Source: Agrostemma githago
Taxonomy: Eukaryota > Streptophyta > Magnoliopsida > Caryophyllales > Caryophyllaceae
Direction: 5' to 3'
DNA: 64,000 bases
Assembly: GCA_958450325.1 (NCBI GenBank)
Contig: OY288259.1
Location: forward strand, 62,579,932-62,643,931
Shown in pieces: positions 50,680-61,680 of this stretch. The position numbers and the translations under genes were made by a program. Each line of letters opens with the position of its first letter. The stretch's first letter is position 1. The notes beneath the pieces were generated by a model, which saw nothing but the letters and a program-made list of their open reading frames with translations, was not told the origin of the DNA and searched no databases.

Positions 50680-51594
50680 TGAGGTATCCAAGAATTTATC
50701 ATTGAAAGTTAATCTTTCTTAGCTATCCAATCTCCATTTTCTCTCTAATTCCATCCAATCGATTGATTAATCCTAGGTGATTCCTTCTCTCACCACAGAT
50801 TATTCTATAGATCAATCTAACCTATCGACTAATTAGTCGAACAGTTAAACCGATCATATCATTTATTTACTTCATTTTTTACGATTGTATCAATCGGCCT
50901 ATAATCGCGAATTAACGAAATAATAATGAATAGCGAACGAGGAACGACGAAAGAAAAAATCGACACACGGAATTTTGGTGACGCGGAAACCCGATGTGGG
51001 AAAAACCGCGGGGGGAGTCGGAATCCCACCAATATTTTACTATGACCAAAAGAACGAGGAAAGCAAAAAGGGTACAAGTATAGATATTCTGATGATAATT
51101 GACTATGAATATTGTGCTATAGTACTGCTCGGGATTGTTGTAGTTGAGGATAGGGTCCATGATTTCCTTCCACATTTCTTTCCTTTATATATTGTTGATG
51201 CCTCCTAGGGTTTTTCCTCCTAACTTCTTCCTGAACCATCTCCTACTCATTAGGAAGAATCCCATGGACTTAGGGAATATCTTTTGACTTTTTCCTCTTG
51301 TGTGTAGGCCAAGTTTCTTGATGGGTTGCATTCTTTAACGGGCTATTTGATGCTGCTATATCCTGTTCAGCCCATTGTTTTATATTGCCTCGAGACTCGA
51401 TTATCCTAATGACTTTTAATCATGTTGACTTACGACTTTCAACCTTTGACTTTTGACTCCCGACTTTCAACTATCGATTCACGTCTTTGGACCTTTCGAT
51501 CTTTGTCCTTTGACTTTTTTACTTTTTGACGTTTGACCTTCTGACCGTAAATTGCCACGTTGTAATCCCGAGGACGCGAAATTTATCCCGAACA

Positions 51595-51620
51595 AATGCC
51601 CCCAAATTTCCGACTAAGCT
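51595..51620 (-). promoter_or_regulatory. Polypurine tract of the Tat element
   Basis: On the minus strand GGAAATTTGGGGGCATT immediately precedes the LTR start TGTTCGGG, consistent with plus-strand priming. Confidence 0.6.
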
Positions 51621-51843
51621 CATCTTAGGCGGGAATTTCCGTTCGCTTGGATTATAGACGGTTTGCGTGATGATCGATTCTTTGACTCGACTATTCGTCC
51701 TAAACCCGAAGATGATGACACTCCGCAATTCACTCTATTCTTCCACAAGTGGTCCTCCCCCTTCTCCCCCAGAGGGAGAAAAAAGAAAAGTCTGGTGGGA
51801 ACATGCCTTCGGGAAAGATACGTTCATGCTTGGCTAGGTTTAC

Positions 51844-52695
51844 TTGACCTCAAATTCTCCTGGTACTCATTTTCGCTTGCTCCCTCCTTCAGGATCCGCT
51901 AAACCTCGTATGTCCCCAGAGCAAGTAGCTGCTAGAAGGCGGGTCGTTGCTACTAGAGCGGTCTTCAAAAGGAAAGTTAGTTCTGTTTCTGTTGGCTTTG
52001 CTGGTTCTGGGAGAAGTCGTAACTCGTCCCATTTTTCAGAAGTTACTTTTGCAGAAAGTGAACCCCTGGTGGCAGATCTTTCTGAGTCTCACTCTTATTC
52101 TGCCCCCAGATTCATTGATGATGTTCCTGTTGGAGTGGTGCTCAAATTTCCTGAGGGCTTCGATACATCCAATCTTGCAGAGGACATGACTCTTCTGGAC
52201 TAGCTGCTTCTTCCTGGTTCCAGGTTCGCGCTAGAAAATAGTTCTCTGAAGGAGTTGGGTTTGATTTGCGAATTGCTGGCGGAGAGATCTGGTAAAAGAC
52301 AAAAGCTTAGCGCAGATCTGGTGGATGCACGAAGTGAGCTTGCCTGGGCCTTGGATGTCAATTCTTCCCTGTAGGGGAAGAGTGCTGAGCTGAAGAAGAC
52401 TCTGAGGGATGCTTTAAGCCGGTTGGCTCTGAGCACTGAGATCTAGATGGTCAGAGCCTACTCTGAGGGGAAGCACGAGAACTGGAACCTGGCTGCTCTG
52501 GAAGATATGACGAGGGAAGAGTTTCCTGAGGGCTTTAACTTAGACATTCTCTCTGGGGGTGAAGATGAGATGGTGGAGGAATCAGTCTCTTCTCCCTCTG
52601 CTGTCCAGGAGACGCATGACCAGGTGGATGCTGTTGTTGGCACTTCTGCTGTGGTGGAGCCGCTCGCTTTTCTTCCTCCTGAGGAAAATATCTAG
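51844..52695 (+). pseudogene. Antisense ORF (aORF) of the Tat element, broken by TAG codons
   Basis: On the strand opposite to gag-pol, one reading frame stays coding-like for 284 codons. It has an N-terminal Arg/Ser-rich part, a central coiled-coil-like ALENSSLKELGLICELLAERS region, then an acidic tail. It is interrupted by TAG at 52201, 52372 and 52444, and ends with TAG at 52693. Upstream coding-like sequence in another frame begins near 51663. Tat elements such as Grande are known to carry antisense genes between integrase and the 3' LTR; their role is unknown. Confidence 0.6.
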
Positions 52696-53099
52696 GCTGT
52701 TCAGCCTGTTACCTCTTGTTATCTTTGTGCGGCAAAAACAAAAATATTCTGTTAAAAAATTTGTTATGTTCCGAATTTCCATTCTGCTCAGGGGGGCAGA
52801 ATGTTTTTAGACATGTCTTTATGGTACTGTTTATTTACTCCTGTGGTGTTTGTTTTGTTTGTCTGTTTGTTTGCTGTCAGCTGTTTGTATGCATGCCTTT
52901 GTCCGTATGGTCGACCCTGATGGTTGGTGGCCTGGGGTTTAGTATGCCCACTCAGTCAGAGGTGCCACGCTTTGCGTGGGTGCTGAGTGACGCAGGGGAC
53001 TTGTAATGCCCTGGTTGTAGGCAATCAGCACAAGACGCACGCCTTCTGTAGAAATTATACACTCCACCAGATTGGTCACCAGTTTTGGTTGAAAAAGCT
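52696..53099. other. Untranslated part of the Tat element
   Basis: T-rich sequence between the antisense ORF and the tandem repeats. No coding domain recognised. Confidence 0.4.
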
Positions 53100-53560
53100 G
53101 ACGAAAGATGGTAAAGATGCAATGTTTGAAAATATTGCGTGGGAAAAAATTACATTTCCAAAAATATGTGAATGGAGAAAATCCAATTTTGGAGGCACAT
53201 AAAAAAGACATCGAATTTTGCAAACATATGAAAAGAGAATTATATCTGAAAAATGTGTGGAAATTTAAAATTCAATTTTAAAAACATATGAGAGTAAATT
53301 CAAAATTTGAGGACATGTGAAAATAAAACTAAATCTTGAAAGCACATGAAAAAAGTTTCAAAATTGTAAGATATGTAAAAATCAAATTAAGTCTTTGAGT
53401 CATGTGAAAATCAAGTTAAATCTTGAGGCATGTGAAAATGAGCTAAGTCTTGAGATTTTATAAAAAGAAACTCGAATTTTTGAGGATATGTGAAAATTAA
53501 ATTCTATCTTGATGTTATGTATTTTTGCAACCAGAAAAATAGTTTGAAGGACAAAGTAGA
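53100..53560. repeat. Degenerate tandem repeats in the Tat 3' untranslated region
   Basis: About ten to twelve irregular units of 30-45 bp, each containing CATGTGAAAAT(C)AA and TCTTGAGG-like words. Tandem arrays in this position are known from Tat elements and sometimes seed satellites. Confidence 0.7.
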
Positions 53561-53599
53561 GTTAAAAAGACAAAAGATGAGATTAACCTGGGCTCTGGT

Positions 53600-54895
53600 G
53601 GAGGTGTATCCGGCAGATTGAATGCCTTGTTTCTGGCGACAGTGGCCAATGCTTCTGGTGACTTTTATTTAGAAGAAGTACCTTTTCAAGTGCACTATGT
53701 TCCAGGGTTTTTGGATGATTTCTCCTTCCATGGTCATAAGTCGGTATGCTCCATTTCCAACTATCTTCTCCACTTGGTAGGGTCCTTCCCAATTGCAGGC
53801 GAATTTCCCCGCCCGCTGATTTCTGGTGTTCTGGAATACCTTCCTGAGGACCAGGTCTCCTTCCTGCAGGATTCTGATCTTGACATTCTTGTTGTAGCTT
53901 CTGGCGACTGTCTGCCTGTAGGAGGCCATTCTGATCTGGGCATCAGTTCTGAGTTCGTCTATGATGTCCAAGTTGTTTGCCATCTCCACCTGGTTTCCTT
54001 CTTCTGTTGTGCAGCCATATCTGTGAGTGGGTATCCTCACCTCTGAAGAAATGACTGCCTCAGCACCAAAAATCAGGCTAAAAGGCGTCTGCCCTGTAGC
54101 CACCTCAGATGTAGTTCTGTCAGACCATAGCATTAAGGGAAGTTCCTCTGCCCATCTGCCCCCTGCCTCCTCCAGCCTTCTCTTCAGGTTGTCCATCACT
54201 ATTTTGTTGCTGGATTCCGCCTGACCATTGGATTTGGGATTTCTGGGGGTTGACCTATTTAGCGCGTATTCCACCTGGCGCAATAGGCTTCCATTTTGTT
54301 GCCAATGAACTGGGACCCGTTGTCGCAGATGATCTTCGAGGGCATACCAAACCTGCAGAAAATATTACGTTTAATAAAGGATATAACCTGCTTCTCAGTC
54401 ACCTGAGGAAACGTTTCTGCTTCTATCCACTTGGAGAAGTAGTTGGTCATTGCAAGCATAAAGACTTTATTTCCTGGTGCTCTTGGCAATTTGCCCACAA
54501 TATCCATTCCCCACTTCATGAAGGGCCAAGGAGAGACTATTGGGTGCAACGGTTCTGCTGGCTGGTGACTGACCGGTGCATGTCTTTGGCAGGCATCGCA
54601 TTTTTTAACATATTCTCTGGCGTCTTTGCGCATTGTTGGCCAATAGTAGCTCTGACGAAGTGCTTTGTTGGATAGACTCTTGCCACCTGCATGATTTCCG
54701 CACTCTCCGCTGTGGAGATCATGCATAACCTTTTCTGCTTCCTCCTGGCTTAGGCACCTCAGGTATGGTCCAGCGGTCGATCTCTTAAATACCACCCCGT
54801 CAATGAGAGTATATCTGGATGCTTTCATCCTGAAACTTCGGGCTTCTTTCTTGTCTGCTGGCAGGACATCATTTTGCAGCCATTCTCTGTAGGGT
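53600..54895 (-). pseudogene. Tat integrase (frameshifted)
   Basis: On the minus strand from about 54828 there is a zinc-binding HHCC region (HSGECGNHAGG ... CDACQRH). The catalytic core follows: MDIVGKLPRAPG with the first Asp, and IICDNGSQF with the second. A frameshift between about 54259 and 54283 separates this from TPRNPKSNGQAESSNK, which has the catalytic Glu. The C-terminal part with VLRKVFQNTRNQ follows, to about 53669. It would insert the element's cDNA if intact; the frameshift makes it non-functional. Confidence 0.8.
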
Positions 54896-55827
54896 TACCT
54901 CCAGTTGGCGATTTCCTCTTGTTCTGCTGTGGTGCTGCAGATTCTTGCTTCCTGTGACCACTGCAGTCCCTGCCGTGGTGAACTTTCTACTTCTTCTGGG
55001 GCTTCGTGTCCCTGTGCTTTCCAAATTGTTGGCTCCAGTACGTGGATTATGGGTATGGTGGATACTACTTCTAGCTTGAAGGTCGCCCCCAGAGTTGCTA
55101 GGGCGTCTGCTTCCACGTTCTGATCCCTTGGAACTTGGCTGATTGAGAATTCTGTGAATCTCAGGGAGAGATCTTTTGCCACTTCAAGGTAGGCCATCAT
55201 CTTGGAGTCTTTCGATGCGTACGAGCCATTCATGTGGTTGACTATCAGCTGGGAATCACCGTACGCCTCTAGTCGCTTGATTTTGAGATCTAGAGCCAGC
55301 TGGAGACCCAAGATCCAAGCCTCGTTCTCTGCTTCATTGTTCGTTGTCCGGAACTCGCATCGTACTGCTTGGACTATGAGATCCCCCTGAGGTGACCTGA
55401 GGACTAACCCTGCTCCAGATCCTCTCATGTTTGAGGTGCCATCTACGTTCAGCTCCCAGACTTGCTTCCTCTTGTCCTCCTCCAAGGTGAAGATGTCTTT
55501 CTCTGCCAGTGCCTGGGACTTTATTGCTGTTCTGGGGACGAACTTTAGATCGAAGCCACTCAGGTGTATGGACCACTTAGCCATTCTTCCTGATAACTCA
55601 GGTTTTCTCATAATAATTTTGAGTGGATAATTTGTTATTACAGAAATAGCATGCAATTCAAGATAAGATCGAAGTATATAAGACGCTGTAACAAGTGCAA
55701 GTACGAGTTTTTCAAGAAATGTGTACCTGGTCTCTGCAGGAGGCAGAGACTTACTGACATAATATTTCTGGTGTTGCACTCCTTCATGTTCACGTATTGA
55801 TACTATGCTGACTGCTACTTTGGTCAC
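54895..55827 (-). pseudogene. Tat RNase H domains (RT-linked plus archaeal-type)
   Basis: The minus-strand frame first shows a decayed RT-linked RNase H (QKYYVSKSLPPAETRYTFLEK...). A second RNase H follows with its Asp-Glu-Asp-Asp set in place: NVDGTSN, TTNNEAENEA, YGDSQLI, NVEADALA. Two RNase H domains in tandem are characteristic of Tat/Ogre elements. It stops at 54895 with an in-frame TAA where the integrase should continue. Confidence 0.8.
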
Positions 55828-55979
55828 TGATAGATTCAGGAAGAGTGGTTCTCCAGGCTCTGGTTTTGAAGGCAGAGGTGGAGTGCTGAGGTAGTGCTTC
55901 AGCTCGCTGAACGCCCTCTCGTGCTCTGCTGTCCAATCAAACCTTTGTGCCTTCTTCAGGACGTCATAGAGCAGCCGAC

Positions 55980-56540
55980 ATCTATCTGAGGAACTGGAGA
56001 TAAATCTCTCTCAGATCTGAAGGCCGTCTTCTCCTGGTCTGCTGGATGCATCTTGATCTATGGTAGATGTGCGGCAGAGGGAATGGATCTTTTGGGCATG
56101 CCTTGTTTAAGTCGGTAAAGTCAACGCATATCCTCCACTTGTCATTCTTCTTTGGGACTACCACCACATTAGATAGCCACCCTGGGTACTTCACCTCCCT
56201 GATTTTTCCAGTAGCCAGCAGACTGTCTACCTCCTGATTTATGACTTGGTTTCTCTCTGGGGCAAACTTCCTTCACTTCTGCTGGACTGGTTTGTAGCTT
56301 GGATCCACACTTAGCCTGTGGGTTATAACACTCGGATCTATACCTACCATATCATCATGCGACCAAGCAACACAATCCATGTTAGTTTTTAATAATTCAA
56401 TGAGGTTTTGGCGGATATTACCTGTACGTTCTGACCTAACCAACACTTTCTGCTCTGAGGGCAGCTTATCCAGGTTGATTTCATCTACCTAAGTCTGAGG
56501 CGGTTCGATGCACTCCTCCTGAATGTATTGGGTTTATGAT
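55980..56540 (-). pseudogene. Remnant of Tat reverse transcriptase, palm domain deleted
   Basis: Minus-strand reading shows the N-terminal RT segment with KYPGWLSNVVVVPKKNDKWR and VDFTDLNKACPKDPFPLP. It breaks off near 55985, and sequence from beyond the palm follows. The YxDD catalytic box and flanking region are missing. Stops are present upstream (TAG and TGA). The protease between gag and RT is also absent. Confidence 0.75.
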
Positions 56541-56542
56541 TG

Positions 56543-57783
56543 CTATGCTGGATCATAAGTAACTCCTCTAGGATCTGAATCCTCCTCCAGCCTGATGGCT
56601 GCCAAAGCTTTTGTCTGTACATCCTCAAATACGGTGCATGGATACTTGGTGATGTCCTTGTATAGATCTAAATCCTGGTGGAGTCCCTGGCGGAAGGCTT
56701 CTATGGCGGTGGCTACATTGCCTCTGAGGATGGTCACTTTCTCCTTGTTGAATCTGTTGAGGAAGTCGCGCGTGGATTCTTCAGAATTTTGTACCACCCG
56801 GTACAGATCGCTGGTCTGCTTCTCCGGTTTTCTGCTGCTGGCGAATTGCTGGTTGAAGGCATTGACCAGGTCGGCAGAGGAGGTGACACTCCAGTTGGGC
56901 AGACTAACGAACCACTGCAGAGCTGCTCCTGACAAAGTGGAGCCGAATCCCTCGCACATGCATACCTCCCTCAAGGGTCTTGCTGCTTTCTCCAGAGGAC
57001 GTGGCATTCCAGGGATTTTGCTGATCAGGTCCCTCAGCTGCTTCAGTTCTTGGTACTGCTGATCTGCAGCACTGTTTGTTCCTGCAAAAGGGTTAGAAGC
57101 AGGTGGGAAGAAACTGAAAGGGGTACTCCCTGCCTGGGGCCCTCCAAGGTGGCGAATGCTCGTGGGAGGAGGCGGAAAAGATACAGCTACTGCAGGCTCA
57201 GGCCGCCATTCCGATGTCTGCTGAGGCGGGTTTTGGGGCGGCCAAGTCACTTCAGGGTATGGGATGGCGCCGGCGACCATGGGGTTAACTGTCACTTCTG
57301 GCGGCCATCCTGGTGTTTGCTGACTGGGGGTAGGTGCTTTTCCCAGATCTGGTGGGAGTCGATTGTTGACTGGGGTGCGCACTCCTGGTGAACTTACCGG
57401 CTGCCATCCTGACGTCTGGTGGACGGGGGTACCTGCAAGAGACAACAAGTTAGTTTCCTACCTTTTGGTATCAGAGAGAGTGTTACCTGCAGTTTGTTGT
57501 CTATTGGGTGTGCGATTATAAGGCAGACGGCCTGGTTCTTGAGGGTCGATGATTCTGCTGAGTGATGCCAATCCGAGCTCCAGCCTTGTGACTAATCCTG
57601 AGGGGATCTCCTGTTCTGGTGGATCTCCTGTTAGTGTCCGGTTCTCGAGGGACGTTTGCTTCTCCTGCTGGAGGTTTGATCACCTTTTAGGTCTGGGCCC
57701 TGAGGTTCTGGAGGTGGTCCTTCTCTAGTGGGCTGAGTTGACGCTTCCAGGCTGCTGGAGGGACTTTGGCTAGATCCGGACAT
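56543..57783 (-). pseudogene. Tat gag, partial
   Basis: Minus strand, probable start ATG at 57783 (MSGSSQSPSSS...). A Pro/Gln-rich N-terminal part contains frameshifts. From 57448 to 56543 a 301-codon open stretch holds the retrotransposon gag domain: ALQWFVSLPNWSVTS, TSDLYRVVQNSEESTRDFLNRF, AIEAFRQGL. It stops at 56543 without a zinc knuckle, which together with the protease appears deleted. Confidence 0.75.
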
Positions 57784-57837
57784 GACGATATGCAAGTCGT
57801 TTACTGCTGATTTTGGCTATAGGAAATGATCACTTAT

Positions 57838-57857
57838 CCCCACAGACGGCGCCAATT
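57838..57857 (-). promoter_or_regulatory. Primer-binding site of the Tat element
   Basis: On the minus strand TTGGCGCCGTCTGTGGGG follows two bases after the LTR end CCAAAACA. TGGCGCC-type sites are typical of plant Ty3/gypsy elements. Confidence 0.8.
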
Positions 57858-58610
57858 TGTTTTGGTAAAAATTTACCGGATTATCGTTTTTGGAAGCGGG
57901 TTAAAGTGATCGGCCTATAATCGCGAATTAACGAAATAATAATGAATAGCGAACGAGGAACGACGAAAGAAAAAATCGACACACGGAATTTTGGTGACGC
58001 GGAAACCCGATGTGGGAAAAACCGCGGGGGGAGTCGGAATCCCACCAATATTTTACTATGACCAAAAGAACGAGGAAAGCAAAAAGGGTACAAGTATAGA
58101 TATTCTGATGATAATTGACTATGAATATTGTGCTATAGTACTGCTCGGGATTGTTGTAGTTGAGGATAGGGTCCATGATTTCCTTCCACATTTCTTTCCT
58201 TTATATATTGCTGATGCCTCCTAGGGTTTTTCCTCCTAACTTCTTCCTGAACCATCTCCTACTCATTAGGAAGAATCCCATGGACTTAGGGAATATCTTT
58301 TGACTTTTTCCTCTTGTGTGTAGGCCAAGTTTCTTGATGGGTTGCATTCTTTAACGGGCTATTTGATGCTGCTATATCCTGTTCAGCCCATTGTTTTATA
58401 TTGCCTCGAGACTCGATTATCCTAATGACTTTTAATCATGTTGACTTACGACTTTCAACCTTTGACTTTTGACTCCCGACTTTTAACTATCGATTCACGT
58501 CTTTGGACCTTTCGATCTTTGTCCTTTGACTTTTTTACTTTTTGACGTTTGACCTTCTGACCGTAAATTGCCACGTTGTAATCCCGAGGACGCGAAATTT
58601 ATCCCGAACA
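57858..58610 (-). repeat. Complete 753-bp LTR of the Tat element (5' LTR in element orientation)
   Basis: It matches 48159-48214 plus 50898-51594 almost perfectly. By eye the only clear differences are C/T changes near 58211 and 58484. The near-identity implies a recent insertion. Confidence 0.88.
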
Positions 58611-59096
58611 GTCTATAAAAAGAAGGATACAAAACATCCAAAATAAGCTACATAAGCAAGTGTAGTATACATATCATAAAGGTTCATCGATCATCCATTC
58701 ATCCTTCGTATCATGAGTTACCTGTAGGGTGTAACTGCAGCTAGAAGGTCACCCACCATCACGAAGATGCAGATGCCAATCATCGGGGCGTGTTATCATG
58801 AATCCCATCTTTGCTAATCCTATGTTTGCCTTGCCAGGGCTCAGAATTTTGAAGACGGGGTAACTAGATAGCTAAAGAAGTTACCAAGAGAAGAGACGTA
58901 AACTCTAGTTTGAATTGTAGAAATAGAACACACTAGCCAGTGCATACGAACTACGAAGAGCATTCAAACTAGATAAAATAAAAAATTAGGATAACATAAC
59001 CTAAACTAAACTAATGGTGTGAATGATTGATTGAACCTGGATGAATGAAAGTATGAAACTAAGGTACTATGTATAGTAGATTAATCATAACTTAAT
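58611..59096. other. Subtelomeric spacer
   Basis: Starts right after the Tat LTR. Mixed-composition DNA, no gene supported. Confidence 0.4.
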
Positions 59097-59610
59097 GAGA
59101 TTTTCTACGTGGTACCCCTGAATTTTTTACTTTTCTTACATGTATATATGGTACCCTTGTACTTTACTAAAAATTTCTTTGGTAACCCTAAACTTTATTA
59201 TTATCTCTATTGGTACCCTTAAACTTTTTTTTCCGTCAAGTTTTGGCAACAAATTATCTTTTTATGTTCAAAATTAAAAGTTAAACGTCATTTAACATAC
59301 CTAATTAACCGATAATTGAACTTAAACTAATAATTTTGTACGTGTTTGCAGTTATACTCCGAATCTAAACGGATTATATTTTTGACGTTTTATTGTCAAA
59401 TGATAACACTTAAATTAAGCTCAATTACTTGCTAATTATCTAAGTTAAATGATGTTGAAGTCTTAATCCTAAGTTAAAACATAATCTAACGACAAAACTT
59501 GATGGCAAGAAAAAAATTAGGACGCTAGTTAAATTAATAATAAAATTTGTATAAACAAAGAAAAGGTTGTAGAAAAGTGAAAAGTATAGGGGTAGCACGT
59601 AGAAAATCCC
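59097..59610. mobile_element. Mutator-like MITE with 9-bp TSD, near the telomere
   Basis: The 514-bp element has TIRs of about 40 bp: left GAGATTTTCTACGTGGTACC, right (reversed) GGGATTTTCTACGTGCTACC. It is flanked by the 9-bp duplication TAACTTAAT at 59088-59096 and 59611-59619. The length of the duplication indicates the Mutator superfamily. No ORF. Confidence 0.8.
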
Positions 59611-59619
59611 TAACTTAAT

Positions 59620-61440
59620 TACCCCATTATCTCCCCCCACTAACTTCATCACCCCTTAATCCGCACTAACCAACCAAGGAGGAGAGCGTGGGGTCTTTGT
59701 CGAGAACAAGTTTGGGTCGACTGAAGGCTAGTCGGTCAACTGAAGGGTCGACTTGCTTGGGTCGGTTGGTTTTATGCGAATGGGCTGACATCTTCGATTA
59801 ATCGCACATGGGCCTATTTACTGCGTATTCATAATCTTAGTCCTTCAATTGACTGAAGGGTCGACTTGCCTATTTGCACATGGGCCTATTAGTTGAAGGT
59901 TTGCCTTTTCTTCAATTGGGCCGATCAGTTCTTCATTTAGCGAATGGGCCAATTTACTTCTCTTGTCTATTAGGCCTTTTACCTTTTCATTCTTCGTCTA
60001 TCATTCAAATCTCGTGTACAACGGTTTTGGAGCTTGACTTCTTGTTTGACTTAACGTATTTTAAGCTCTTTTGATTACTCGGTTCAAATATCTGCAAAAT
60101 ATGAGGTGTATACCCGAGTAGCACGAATGTGGGGAAACGACATAAATCGACTCCTAAATAGTAAAATCACACAAAATTACGTGCCAAGAGATGTGATAAA
60201 TCATATAGGAATGACACGTTCTTGTACTTATAAAAGAACCCTTAACCCTAAACCCCAAACTTTATATAATAAGAACACTATTGCTCTTACAAATAATATT
60301 TCATTATGTTCATGAAATGTGGTAAAGGTAATGATATTGTTGGTAAATCAAATGATTTTGCGGGTCCCACCAACTTAATTTACACATTAAATTACTAACT
60401 TGTGTCCAGTGGACAAATATTAAAAAATCGATATAATAACATGCGAGTACAATACAGACCTAAAAAATAGGCAAGCAGATAATTATAGATTACTCATATG
60501 AACTATAATAGTAGTACTTCGTCTTCGTCGTTATTATCCACATTTTTCGGACCTATCGGATCCCGAAATGAAATCGATCAATACTCGCATCATGATATCT
60601 ACATGATAACTTTGGATGATTGGTAACAATTTACATTCCACTCATATGTTTGGTATTGATTTTAGTTATAAACGCATCACAAATTAAGTCCGGTTTGTTA
60701 TTAGTGTGTTATTGACTTATAGTTGACCCTCATAACTTTGTGTGAAACGATCTCACATTAAACTAACTACAAATTTTGTAGTGATAAAATGAAATTCAAA
60801 ACTTTCTTAAGAATTTTTTTAAAAAAAAAAAAAATAACTTAAGGTAAACTTCTCGATCAATGTCCAATCTTTTAAGAAAACAACCAATAAGAAAGCCCTA
60901 TATTTAACATCACACGGATTGATGATAATGGTACATTTGTAACTCGTTAAAGTCACACGGATTGATGACCAAATCACCGTCCATCTACAACTTGGTTTTA
61001 CAGTTTCAATGAGAACCATTAGATTCTCTTTTGAAGCAAGTGCTGCGGTATTAGTTTCTACATTATCTACCATTCTTCCGCCATTACTATCTATATTCTC
61101 AAGATCTATCAAACCAAAAAAAAAAATAAAAAAAAATCTCAAGATCTTGTCGTTTCTTTCCATTTTATGCTTGTTGGTGCTTCGTCATGGCGAAAATGGT
61201 GTCTCTAATCTCTTCCCCTTTATTTTTCCAACCATTTTTTTTTTACTCAAAAGAAAGAAATGGAAAAAGAATGGTGGAAAAATGAAGTGAAATAGATGGA
61301 GATCAGAAGTAGATGATTGTGGCGAGGTTCAATGAGTTCAATGATTTTGATTGATAAGGTCCGTTTTCTTCTATCTATCTATTGCATTTCTAGATTGCTT
61401 TTCATTTTTAATAATTTTGAGTAGTTGTAATTAATTGTCT
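59620..61440. other. Subtelomeric AT-rich region
   Basis: No gene supported. Short words recur near 59740-59890 (CTGAAGGGTCGACTTGC twice, GCACATGGGCCTATT twice), suggesting a local duplication. Confidence 0.42.
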
Positions 61441-61454
61441 TTTTGTACCGATTT

Positions 61455-61680
61455 TTTGGATTTCGATTCAGGGATTTTTCAATTTAGGGGTTTTTCGATT
61501 TAGCGTTTTTTCAATTCAGAGGTTTTTCGATTTAGGGGTTTTTCAACTTACGATTTTTTCGATTTATGGGTTTTACGTTATTGTACTAATTCGAGTTTAG
61601 TTCATCAATTAATTGTTTTTTTCGATTTAGGGTTTTCTCAATTTAGGGGTTTTTTAATTTAGGGTTTTAAGTTTTTCAAT
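61455..61680 (+). repeat. Degenerate telomere-like interspersed repeats
   Basis: Roughly ten irregular units of 15-19 bp on the theme TTTAGGGGTTTTTCGA, for example at 61484, 61531 and 61643, with decayed versions between. Each embeds a TTTAGGG-like core, so it resembles worn telomere-derived DNA about 0.85 kb proximal to the telomere. Confidence 0.6.

Larger units (their letters stand above)
48215..50892 (+). mobile_element. Small LTR retrotransposon with a single non-pol ORF, nested in the Tat LTR
   Basis: A 2,678-bp element with 317-bp LTRs that look identical (48215-48531 and 50576-50892), both TGATAC...GTATCA. It is flanked by the 5-bp duplication ATCGG (48210-48214 and 50893-50897). A PBS and purine-rich tract are present. 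The internal region is filled by one ORF and lacks recognisable protease, integrase, RT or RNase H, so it must be mobilised in trans. Confidence 0.9.
48159..58610 (-). mobile_element. Defective Ty3/gypsy Tat-type LTR retrotransposon, host of a nested element
   Basis: LTRs begin TGTTTTGG and end CCCGAACA (753 bp at 57858-58610). The left LTR is split by the small element: 48159-48214, then 50893-51594, the first 5 bp of the latter being its TSD. Coding parts run on the minus strand: gag, remnant RT, RNase H, second (archaeal-type) RNase H, integrase. An antisense ORF and tandem repeats lie between integrase and the downstream LTR. Dual RNase H plus antisense ORF identify the Tat lineage. Flanking bases GTGTA and GTCTA could be a target duplication with one mismatch. 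Confidence 0.85.

Noticed and set aside
53618..57391. Plus-strand ORFs across the Tat coding region
   Set aside because: They are antisense to clear integrase, RNase H and gag domains. Unlike the segment at 51.8-52.7 kb they show no independent coding character.
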